A model generated the notes under the pieces. That model was not told where the DNA came from. It searched no databases and saw only the letters and a program-made list of their open reading frames with translations. DNA of 47,544 bases from positions 1 through 47,544 of the forward strand of contig NZ_ABLD01000033.1 of assembly GCF_000172415.1 (NCBI RefSeq), read 5' to 3'. This DNA is from Paraburkholderia graminis C4D1M (GTDB lineage: Bacteria > Pseudomonadota > Gammaproteobacteria > Burkholderiales > Burkholderiaceae). The position numbers and the translations under genes are program-made. The first letter of the stretch is position 1. Each line of letters starts with the position of its first letter. Below, one piece after another: positions 40,393 to 47,544 of the stretch.

Positions 40393-42129
40393 ATGAGCAA
40401 CGAGCCAGAGTCGCCAGGCAAGGCGCCCGCCCGCGAAGTGACGGAGAACACGAGCCGCGTTGATGACGAGGCGCTCGCCGACGACCCTGCGGTGCGCGAC
40501 CATCCTCGCTACAACCAGATGTTTCCGGTCCTCTCCGCTGCGGAGATCGACAGCATACGGCGGTTTGGCAGCGTGTCGCGCTACGTCAAGGGCGACTTGC
40601 TTTACCGTGCCGGAAGCCGTTGCCCAGGAATGTTCGTCGTGCTGTCAGGCAAGGTCCGGATAGTCGGCCGCGACGGCCTCGGCCACGAACGCGTGATTCA
40701 CACCTACACGAAGCGCGGCGAATTTACCTCTGACGTCACGCAGCTATCGAGCAAGCTGGCCGTGGTCGACGCGCATGTCCTCGAAGATGTCGAAGCCGTG
40801 CTCGTGCGGCCCGCCGAGCTTAGCGCGATGATGGTGAGCGAAGCCGACCTCGGCGAAAAGATCATGCGCGCGCTGATCTTGCGGCGGGTGCTCGTCATCG
40901 AACGCGGACAGGGTGTCGTTCTCGTCGGCTCGTCGCACCATCCGCAGTTGGCCGCCTTGCAGAATTTCTTGCGGCGCAACGCGTTTCCCAACATGACGCT
41001 CGATAGCGAGCAGGACCCCGAAGCCATCGCGTTGCTAGAGCGACTGACGCCGCAGCCCGACGACTTCCCGCTGATCTTTTGTCCGGACGGCACGGTGTTG
41101 CGAAACCCCGATGAAGGGCAACTGGCATCGTGTCTCGGACTCATTCCGGAATTCGATCCGACGCATGTCTACGATGTGACGATCGTCGGCGCGGGTCCGG
41201 CGGGCCTGGCAGCAGCAGTCTATGCGGCGTCCGAAGGATTGTCGGTGGCGGCGCTCGACTGCCGCGCGCCCGGTGGGCAGGCCGGCACAAGCGCGCGCAT
41301 CGAGAACTATCTGGGCTTTCCTACAGGCATCTCCGGGCAGGCACTCGCGGGCCGCGCGTTGGTCCAGGCGCAGAAGTTCGGCGCGCATATCGGAATCCCG
41401 TGCGAGGTCAGCGCACTGCATTGCGACAGGCAACCGCTTGTCGTCGAACTGATCGGCGGCCGCCGCATTACCACGCGCACGGTGGTGATCGCGAGCGGCG
41501 CTGAATATCGCCGGCCTTCCGTCGAGAACCTCTCGCGCTTCGAACGCTCCGGCGTCTATTACTGGGCGACGCCGATCGAGGCGAGGCTCTGCCGCAAGGA
41601 GTCCGTCGTGCTGATGGGCGGCGGCAATTCCGCGGGACAGGCTGCCGTTTTCCTCGCCGGGCACGCGGAACATGTGCACATGTTCATTCGGGGCGCGACC
41701 CTCGCTCGCAGCATGTCGCACTATCTCGCCGATCGTGTCGCGTCGCTCGCGAACCTCACGCTTCATACGCGGATGGAACTGACCGCGCTCGACGGCAATG
41801 CGCGTCTCGAGCGCGTGCACTACCGTGGTGCCGGCGGCATCGAAGGAAGCATGACGGCGCATCACCTGTTCGTTTTCATCGGCGCTGAACCCAATACGGG
41901 CTGGCTGGATCAATGCGCGGTGTCGCTCGACAGCAGCGGCTTCATATTGACCGGCGCCGACCTGGAAGAAGCCGGCGCGTCGACGATGCCGTTGCAGACG
42001 AACATCGAGGGCGTGTTCGCGATCGGCGATGTGCGCTCGGGTTCGACCAAGCGCGTCGCCTCGGCGGTGGGCGAGGGCGCGGCTGTCGTGGGGCAGATAC
42101 ACCGGTTTCTCGCGGCTGCGGGTGAATAG
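40393..42129 (+). CDS. Cyclic-nucleotide-domain / thioredoxin-reductase-like fusion, no CxxC
   Basis: A 578-residue three-part protein. Residues about 45-165 form a cyclic-nucleotide-binding-like domain (FPVLSAAEIDSIRRFGSVSR; CPGMFVVLSGKVRIVG; RGEFTSDV), but the usual phosphate-binding Arg of the pocket is not evident (KLAVVDAH), so ligand binding is uncertain. About 170-250 is a thioredoxin-like half (VVLVGSSHHPQLAALQNFLR). From about 258 comes a thioredoxin-reductase FAD/NAD fold: IVGAGPAGLAAAVYAASEGL, PGGQAGTSARIENYLGFP, and MGGGNSAGQAAVFLAGHAEH. The redox CxxC between the two is replaced by VYYWATPIEA, so it cannot reduce thioredoxin in the classical way. It may use another electron acceptor. 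AAGGAGG precedes the ATG at 40393. Confidence 0.92.
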   Translation: MSNEPESPGKAPAREVTENTSRVDDEALADDPAVRDHPRYNQMFPVLSAAEIDSIRRFGSVSRYVKGDLLYRAGSRCPGMFVVLSGKVRIVGRDGLGHERVIHTYTKRGEFTSDVTQLSSKLAVVDAHVLEDVEAVLVRPAELSAMMVSEADLGEKIMRALILRRVLVIERGQGVVLVGSSHHPQLAALQNFLRRNAFPNMTLDSEQDPEAIALLERLTPQPDDFPLIFCPDGTVLRNPDEGQLASCLGLIPEFDPTHVYDVTIVGAGPAGLAAAVYAASEGLSVAALDCRAPGGQAGTSARIENYLGFPTGISGQALAGRALVQAQKFGAHIGIPCEVSALHCDRQPLVVELIGGRRITTRTVVIASGAEYRRPSVENLSRFERSGVYYWATPIEARLCRKESVVLMGGGNSAGQAAVFLAGHAEHVHMFIRGATLARSMSHYLADRVASLANLTLHTRMELTALDGNARLERVHYRGAGGIEGSMTAHHLFVFIGAEPNTGWLDQCAVSLDSSGFILTGADLEEAGASTMPLQTNIEGVFAIGDVRSGSTKRVASAVGEGAAVVGQIHRFLAAAGE

Positions 42130-42145
42130 ACGCGCTCAGTCGCAC

Positions 42146-43153
42146 TCAGTCATAGACCGGCGAGCCGACCGCGTCGAACGAATGATGGATGGCGCGCGCC
42201 ATGCAAGGCGGCGTGGCGGCTTTTCGCACCGTGACGGGAGCGACGTGCGGCGCTGTCGCGATGTCGTCGATGTTGAAGTGATTCACGATGAAGTCGATGA
42301 ACGCGCGAATTCTTGCGGGCATGTTATGGCGTGTTTCGAACGCGACCGACAGGTCGAGACGCGGCATGTCGATGCCTGGCAGCACATTGACGAGCAGACC
42401 GCTGTCGATATCCGGCTCCGCCAGATAAGCCGGCAGCACGGCGATGCCGTGACCGTCCACGGACATCTTGTGCAGCATCGCGAGACTGTTCGACATGATC
42501 AGGCTGTCCGGATGACAGCGGCCATCGCCCAGCCGCTCGAGCCGGCGCAGGCATTCGGCAAACTGCTTGCCTGAATGCTGCAAGACCACATGATCGTTCA
42601 GCGCGGCCACCGTGCCCGGTACGCCGTGCCGCTGCAGATACATCGGCGATGCAACGAGCTGCATCGGACTGGACGCGAACCGTCTGGTGACGAGCGAATT
42701 GCCGCTGGCTTCCACTTCGGGAACGATCACGACATCGACCCGCCTTTCGACCAGGTTGATCGTGTCGTCGCACAGCGCCACATGCGGCATGACGAGCGGA
42801 TAGGCGTCGCGGAACGACTTCAGGATCGGACTCAGGTGCCGCAGCCCGAACGCAACGGGAGACGCGATCCTCAGCACGCCGCAGGCGCGGCGCTCCTGAC
42901 CGGCAACGGCCATTTCGGCCTCGTCGATGTCGTCGAGAATACGGCGCGCGCTTTCCAGAAACGTCGCGCCGGCATCGGTCAATGCGACGTGTCGAGTCGT
43001 GCGTCTAAATAGCCGGGCGTCGAGACGTTTCTCCAACGCGACGACGCGTCGCGTCACGACGGCTGTGGTCACGGCGAAGTGCTCCGCGGTGCGGCTGAAG
43101 CTCGATGTATCGGCAACTTTCACGAAGATACGGATGGTTTCAAGATGGTCCAT
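42146..43153 (-). CDS. LysR family transcriptional regulator
   Basis: About 335 residues. The HTH is MDHLETIRIFVKVADTSSFS then AVTTAVVTRRVVALEKRLDA and LFRRTTRHVALTDAG. The effector domain starts near residue 90 (ACGVLRIASPVAFGLRHLSP). The AGGAG before the ATG at 43153 fixes the start. It is convergent with the CNB/reductase fusion. On the divergent side lie 478 bases and then the pseudokinase-AAA gene, so it could control that gene. The C-terminal tail is longer than usual by about 30 residues. Confidence 0.9.
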   Translation of the reverse strand: MDHLETIRIFVKVADTSSFSRTAEHFAVTTAVVTRRVVALEKRLDARLFRRTTRHVALTDAGATFLESARRILDDIDEAEMAVAGQERRACGVLRIASPVAFGLRHLSPILKSFRDAYPLVMPHVALCDDTINLVERRVDVVIVPEVEASGNSLVTRRFASSPMQLVASPMYLQRHGVPGTVAALNDHVVLQHSGKQFAECLRRLERLGDGRCHPDSLIMSNSLAMLHKMSVDGHGIAVLPAYLAEPDIDSGLLVNVLPGIDMPRLDLSVAFETRHNMPARIRAFIDFIVNHFNIDDIATAPHVAPVTVRKAATPPCMARAIHHSFDAVGSPVYD

Positions 43154-43631
43154 GATGCGACTCCTGGAGGCGACGCCGACGAGATCGAAGTAATCGTTAT
43201 GAATCGATATGAGCGAGCATTTCGTGTGCAGCAACGCGGGCTGCATCGATCGTTAGCAGTTCTGCCAGGTTTGTCGTCGTACCCGCTCAGACCGCTGCGA
43301 TGAGTAGATGAAACCGCGAGTCGGAAGGCCAGTCCATCACACGATGGTATGGCTTGCCACACCATCGTGCTATGACGAAGGCGCCGTCGCGAAACTGCGT
43401 TGAATCGGTGCATTACAGGCTGAAAGATTCGAATGCGGCGACGCGGAGCACGGTTGGTGGAGCGTCGCCGTTGCGCGTGCAACCGTAAGTTTTGCTTTGC
43501 GTTTGTTGTCTATTCGTACAAGAATGGTCGCTCAATGATCGCGAGCGTGATGTTGTTGGCTGATCGGGCGCGCAAGGTCCCGCGCTGGCTCCGTTCCTGT
43601 CCGTTCGGCGCACTCGACGACAGGAGGCGAC
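43154..43631. other. Divergent intergenic region, LysR gene / pseudokinase-AAA gene
   Basis: Four hundred and seventy-eight bases without a supportable gene. It contains one striking dyad (43340-43369), listed separately. No tRNA, small RNA or further gene was recognised. Confidence 0.5.
43340..43369. promoter_or_regulatory. Strong 30-base dyad, candidate operator
   Basis: CACGATGGT, a mismatched A, TGGC, a TT centre, then GCCA, a mismatched C, and ACCATCGTG. The arms are 14 bases with one mismatch. A two-base centre is too small for a good RNA loop, so a protein-binding dyad is more likely than a terminator. It sits midway between the LysR start and the pseudokinase-AAA start. Confidence 0.55.
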
Positions 43632-46600
43632 GTGATCCTCACCGGGTACGAACTCGAGCCATTACACGACGACGGCGATTTCTCACTGTATCGGGCGAGG
43701 AAAGCCAGTCATGCCGTGACGATGCTTGCGCTGGTCGCCGCGCGGCCGACTTCGCGCAGTGTCGCGCGCCTCGTGCATGAGTACCGTCTGGCGCCGTTCC
43801 TCGATGCAAGCTGGGCGGCGCATCCGCTCGCGCTCGACCCGCGCCGCGAGCCGCCCATGCTGGTTCTCGACGACGACGGCGGCGAGCCTTTGCGGCGCAT
43901 CTTGCGCCGTCCTCTCGAACTGGCGCGTGTGTTGCGTATCGCCGTCAACCTCGCAAAGGTGATCGGCCGCGTTCATCAATGCGGTCTCATACATAAAGAC
44001 ATCAAGCCGGCGCATGTGCTGGTCGATAGCAACGATCGCGTGCGTCTTACCGGCTTTGGCATCGCTTCGCAATTGCCGCAGGAGCATCAGCCGCCCATAC
44101 CGCCGGAAGTCGTGGCGGGCACCTTTGCATACATGGCGCCTGAGCAGACGGGGCGAATGAATCGCTCGATCGACACCCGCAGCGATCTCTATTCGCTCGG
44201 CGTCGTTTTGTACGAAATGCTTACGGGTTCGCTGCCGTTCACGGCATCCGACCCGATGGAATGGATCCATTGTCATATCGCGCGCAGGCCGCCGCCGCCA
44301 GGCGAGCGGGCGAGGGGCATTCCCGAGCCTGTCGAGCGCATCGTGCTGAAACTGCTGGCCAAGGCCGCGGAAGACCGCTATCAAACCGCGGCGGGCGTCG
44401 AAGCGGATCTTCGTGCGTGCGTTGCGTCGTGGGGCACGAATCATTCGATTGCGCCGTTTGCGCTCGGCTTGCACGATGCATCGGACCGTCTGCTGATTCC
44501 CGAAAAACTTTATGGGCGCGAGGCGCAGATCGGGCACCTCGTCGACGCGTTCGAGAGAATCGTCGCGGGCGGCGCGACCGAACTCGTGTTGATTGCGGGC
44601 TATGCCGGCATCGGCAAATCGTCGGTCGTCAACGAGTTGCACAAAGTGCTGGTGCCGCCGCGCGGGCTGTTTGCTGCCGGCAAGTTCGATCAGTACAAGC
44701 GAGACGTTCCGTACGCCACCTTTGCGCAGGCATTCCAGTGGCTCTTGCGCGATCTGCTCAGCAAAAGCGACACGGAGATCGAGCCCTGGCGCGAACAGTT
44801 GATGGAGGCGCTCGCGCCGAATGGCCAGGTGATGGTGAACCTGATTCCCGAGCTTGCGCTCATCATCGGCGAGCAGCCGCCCGTTCCGAATCTGCCGCCG
44901 CAAGATGCGCAAAACCTGTTTCATTGGGTGTTCCGTCGCTTCCTGGGTGTGTTCGCGCGGGCCGAGCATCCGCTCGCGCTCTTCATTGACGATCTGCAAT
45001 GGCTCGATACCGCAACACTCGAACTGCTGGAGCATCTCGTCACGCATCCCGAAGTGCGCCATGTTTTACTGATCGGCGCATACCGCGACAACGAAGTCGA
45101 TGCGTCGCACCCGCTTGCGCGCACGCTCGATTCGATTCGTAGCGCGGCTGGCAACGTGCAGCAGATCGTGCTCGAGCCGCTGAACGCGCGAAGCATCGCG
45201 CAGCTTGCTGCCGATGCGTTGCACTGCGACGGCGCACCGGTCGAGGCGCTTGCGCAACTCGTGCATGAGAAGACAGGCGGCAATCCGTTTTTCACGATCC
45301 AGTTTCTGACCGCGCTGCACGATGAAGGCTTGATCCGCTTCGATCATCGCGCCGCGGTATGGACGTGGGATTTGCCGGGCATCCGCGCAAAGGGCTATAC
45401 CGACAACGTCGCCGACCTGATGGCTGCGAAGCTCGGCCGCTTGCCCGCCGAAACGCGTGACGTGCTGGGACAACTCGCGTGCCTCGGCAATGTGGCCGAT
45501 GTCACGGCGCTGACATGGGTGCAGGACAAAGCGGAGGAGGTCACCAACGCCCGCATGTGGGAGGCCATACGCGGCGGACTGGTGTTTCGCGTGGGCTCGA
45601 ACTATGTGTTCGCTCACGACCGCGTGCAGGAAGCCGCGTATGAGTTGATTCCCGCCGGCGAGCGGCCCGCGGCGCATTTGCGAATCGGCCGAGCGCTCGC
45701 CTCGCATACTCCGCCCGAGGCGCTTCACGAGGCGATTTTCGACATCGTCAATCACCTCAATCGCGGTGCGGCTTTAATACAGAGCAAGACGGAGCGCGAG
45801 CAAGCCGCGACACTCAACCTGATTGCAGGCAAGCGCGCGATGAGTTCGACGGCGTACTCGTCGGCCCGAAGCTATCTCGCCCAGGGCGTCGCGCTGCTCT
45901 CGGACGCCGCGTGGGACGAGCGTTACGACAGCACGCTGGAACTCTATCTCGCGTATCTGGAATGCGAGTACCTGGTTGGCGATTTCGCCAGGGCGGACGC
46001 CGTAGCCGATCTAGTACTCGAAAGGGCGCATGACAATCTCGATCGGGCCAAAGTATTCAGTCTGCGGATGGAGTTATATCAGCTCGCCGGAAAGTACAAC
46101 GAGAGCTTCGCCGCCGCGCTCGCGGCGCTGCGTGACTTCGGTATCGTTTTTCCGGAGGCTGACGACGAACTCCGCGCGGCCGTCGACGACGCGTTGCTGG
46201 AGGTGCCCATCAACCAGGCGGGTCGTCCGACTGAAGCACTGGTCGATGCACCCGTGGCCGAAGACCCGGCGAGCCGCGCGGTCATCAATCTGCTTGTCGA
46301 AGCCATGCCGTGCGCGTTCGCCGCGCGTCCGGTCTTTTATCCGCTATTCACGCTGAAGGCGGTCAATCTCTCGCTGCGTCACGGCAATACCGACAACTCG
46401 AGTTTCGCGTACGGCAATTTTGCGTTGATGCTGGTTTCCCGTATCGGCGATATCCCGGCTGCCGTGCAGTTCTCCGAAATGTCGTTGCGTCTGAACGAAA
46501 AGTTCGGCAATCGCCGCCTGTACGGAAAGCTGCTTCATCTGTATTGCAGTCATGTGAATTTCTGGCGATGTAACATCGACGAGAACCTCCCGGTGTTTGA

Positions 46601-47544
46601 ACAGGCGGCCGTTGCCTGCATGGAAGTGGGCGACCTCGTGTTCGCCGGCAATCTCGCGTTCAATGCCGTATGGCAGTCGATCGAAAAAGGCGACGCGCTC
46701 AAGGACGTGCACGCGCATTCGGCACGATACGCAACGCTCATGCTCGAGAGTCATAACGACGCGGTTCATGAAACGATTCGTATCGAGCAGCAGTTCGTCG
46801 CGAGCTTGCGAGGTCTGTCGAGCGGAATGCTCACGCTCAACGACGACCACTTCGACGAAGCCGCCTGTTGCGAGGCCATCGTCAAATCCAATTTCGGCTG
46901 CGGCATCGGCGTTTATCACATCATCAAGCTGATGCTCGCGTATCTCGATGGCCGCTATGCCGACGCACTGAACGCCGCAGCGATGGCCGACGCGGTCCTC
47001 AGTTCGGTGATGGCACTGGCGATCGAGCCCACGTTTCACTTTTTTCATGTGCTCACACTGAGCGCGCTTTATGCCGACGCGTCTGCCGGCCAGCAGCAGG
47101 CGTATCGGCAGGTCATCACAGAGAAGCTTCCGAAATTTGAAATGTGGGCGCGACATTGCCCCGCGAATTACGGAAACCGTTACTCGCTGGTGCTGGCGGA
47201 ACTGGCGCGCATCGACGGTCGCGACGTCGACGCGATGCACCATTACGAAGACGCGCTGCGGCTCGCCCGCGTGCACGGCTTCATTCAGAACCAGGCGATG
47301 GCCAATGAGTTGGCCGCGCGATTTCACGCCTCGCGAGCTCGCGCGACGCTTGCCGATCATTATCTGGCCGATGCGCGCTCCTGCTACGAACGCTGGGGCG
47401 CACAAGGCAAGGTGCGTCAACTGGAAAGTATCTACCCGCAGTTAAGAGCCGAACTGGTCGACGAAGAAGGGTCGGTTGCGACATCGGTAGAACAACTGGA
47501 CCTCGCGACTGTCGTCAAGGTATCGGAGTCCATTTTTAGCGGCA
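43632..47544 (+). CDS. Pseudokinase + AAA ATPase multidomain signalling protein, 3' end outside window
   Basis: The frame is open from GTG 43632 to the window end, at least 1304 residues. Residues about 1-250 resemble a Ser/Thr protein kinase but have lost key residues. The catalytic loop reads HKDIKPAHVLV (residues 121-131; His128 where Asn binds Mg). DFG is GFG (141-143), and no Gly loop or VAIK Lys is visible. APEQTGRMNR remains. From about 290 an AAA/STAND ATPase follows, with Walker A GYAGIGKSS (Lys329) and Walker B ALFIDDLQWLD (Asp453/454), then an alpha-helical repeat region. Related long proteins continue with a GAF domain and histidine kinase; the last residues (EQLDLATVVKVSESI) fit the entry to the GAF part. 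No stop is seen within the window. AGGAGG lies four bases upstream. Confidence 0.9.
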   Translation, partial: MILTGYELEPLHDDGDFSLYRARKASHAVTMLALVAARPTSRSVARLVHEYRLAPFLDASWAAHPLALDPRREPPMLVLDDDGGEPLRRILRRPLELARVLRIAVNLAKVIGRVHQCGLIHKDIKPAHVLVDSNDRVRLTGFGIASQLPQEHQPPIPPEVVAGTFAYMAPEQTGRMNRSIDTRSDLYSLGVVLYEMLTGSLPFTASDPMEWIHCHIARRPPPPGERARGIPEPVERIVLKLLAKAAEDRYQTAAGVEADLRACVASWGTNHSIAPFALGLHDASDRLLIPEKLYGREAQIGHLVDAFERIVAGGATELVLIAGYAGIGKSSVVNELHKVLVPPRGLFAAGKFDQYKRDVPYATFAQAFQWLLRDLLSKSDTEIEPWREQLMEALAPNGQVMVNLIPELALIIGEQPPVPNLPPQDAQNLFHWVFRRFLGVFARAEHPLALFIDDLQWLDTATLELLEHLVTHPEVRHVLLIGAYRDNEVDASHPLARTLDSIRSAAGNVQQIVLEPLNARSIAQLAADALHCDGAPVEALAQLVHEKTGGNPFFTIQFLTALHDEGLIRFDHRAAVWTWDLPGIRAKGYTDNVADLMAAKLGRLPAETRDVLGQLACLGNVADVTALTWVQDKAEEVTNARMWEAIRGGLVFRVGSNYVFAHDRVQEAAYELIPAGERPAAHLRIGRALASHTPPEALHEAIFDIVNHLNRGAALIQSKTEREQAATLNLIAGKRAMSSTAYSSARSYLAQGVALLSDAAWDERYDSTLELYLAYLECEYLVGDFARADAVADLVLERAHDNLDRAKVFSLRMELYQLAGKYNESFAAALAALRDFGIVFPEADDELRAAVDDALLEVPINQAGRPTEALVDAPVAEDPASRAVINLLVEAMPCAFAARPVFYPLFTLKAVNLSLRHGNTDNSSFAYGNFALMLVSRIGDIPAAVQFSEMSLRLNEKFGNRRLYGKLLHLYCSHVNFWRCNIDENLPVFEQAAVACMEVGDLVFAGNLAFNAVWQSIEKGDALKDVHAHSARYATLMLESHNDAVHETIRIEQQFVASLRGLSSGMLTLNDDHFDEAACCEAIVKSNFGCGIGVYHIIKLMLAYLDGRYADALNAAAMADAVLSSVMALAIEPTFHFFHVLTLSALYADASAGQQQAYRQVITEKLPKFEMWARHCPANYGNRYSLVLAELARIDGRDVDAMHHYEDALRLARVHGFIQNQAMANELAARFHASRARATLADHYLADARSCYERWGAQGKVRQLESIYPQLRAELVDEEGSVATSVEQLDLATVVKVSESIFSG

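Noticed and set aside
43683..45062. A 459-codon open frame on the minus strand.
   Set aside because: It is antisense to the pseudokinase-AAA gene, whose kinase and ATPase motifs are clear. The antisense translation is rich in Arg and His with no family features.

Overview
The window looks like accessory chromosome or megaplasmid DNA of a Burkholderiaceae bacterium, most likely Paraburkholderia or a close relative. The reasons are the high GC, the dense operons with 4-base ATGA overlaps, a HrcA/CIRCE-controlled extra groESL copy, and the many ABC importers, LysR regulators and GlxA-type regulators. The genus is inferred from gene content and protein style only. No rRNA, tRNA, CRISPR array or intact insertion sequence was found.

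Layout. 1-1616: the end of an MFS transporter, a YbaA-like DUF1428 protein and a SnoaL-like protein. 1864-3162: a lower-GC two-gene module, a candidate toxin followed by an Imm50-like protein, bordered on its right by fragments of two unrelated genes (3168-3388). 3557-5980: a polar amino-acid ABC importer (binding protein and two permeases) with no ATPase gene. 6143-8182: a convergent groES-groL pair with CIRCE operator. 8393-20778: a large uptake and oxidation block. It holds a plus-strand sugar-type (CUT2) ATPase and permease, a minus-strand complete CUT2 system (binding protein, ATPase, two permeases), then plus-strand genes for two SfnB/DszC-like flavin oxidoreductases (the second frameshifted), a DszA/NtaA-like flavin monooxygenase and another CUT2-type binding protein. 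I infer import and desulfurising oxidation of an organosulfur compound.

20945-25630: a small exported protein and a tripartite drug-efflux operon (EmrB-, EmrA- and NodT-like). 25833-29315: an antibiotic-biosynthesis-monooxygenase-type protein, a LysR regulator, the Mug DNA glycosylase and a GlxA-type regulator. 29661-33768: a DJ-1/PfpI protein resembling a GlxA regulator without its DNA-binding half, an acetolactate-synthase-type enzyme with an ArsR-like regulator directly behind it, and an aldo/keto reductase. 33932-37059: a VOC protein, an exported crotonase-fold protein and a Tat-exported epoxide hydrolase. 37169-42129: a stress-type group with a BON protein, a universal stress protein, a receiver-only regulator, a FixJ-type regulator, a DJ-1-type amidotransferase and a cyclic-nucleotide-domain/thioredoxin-reductase-like fusion. 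42146-47544: a LysR regulator and, divergently after a 478-base gap with a strong dyad, a very large signalling protein (pseudokinase plus AAA ATPase) that runs off the window.

The leading candidates for something undescribed are the toxin/immunity-like pair with its gene-fragment scar, the double-CUT2 plus flavin-oxygenase locus, the CxxC-less CNB/reductase fusion, and the pseudokinase-ATPase protein with its upstream dyad.
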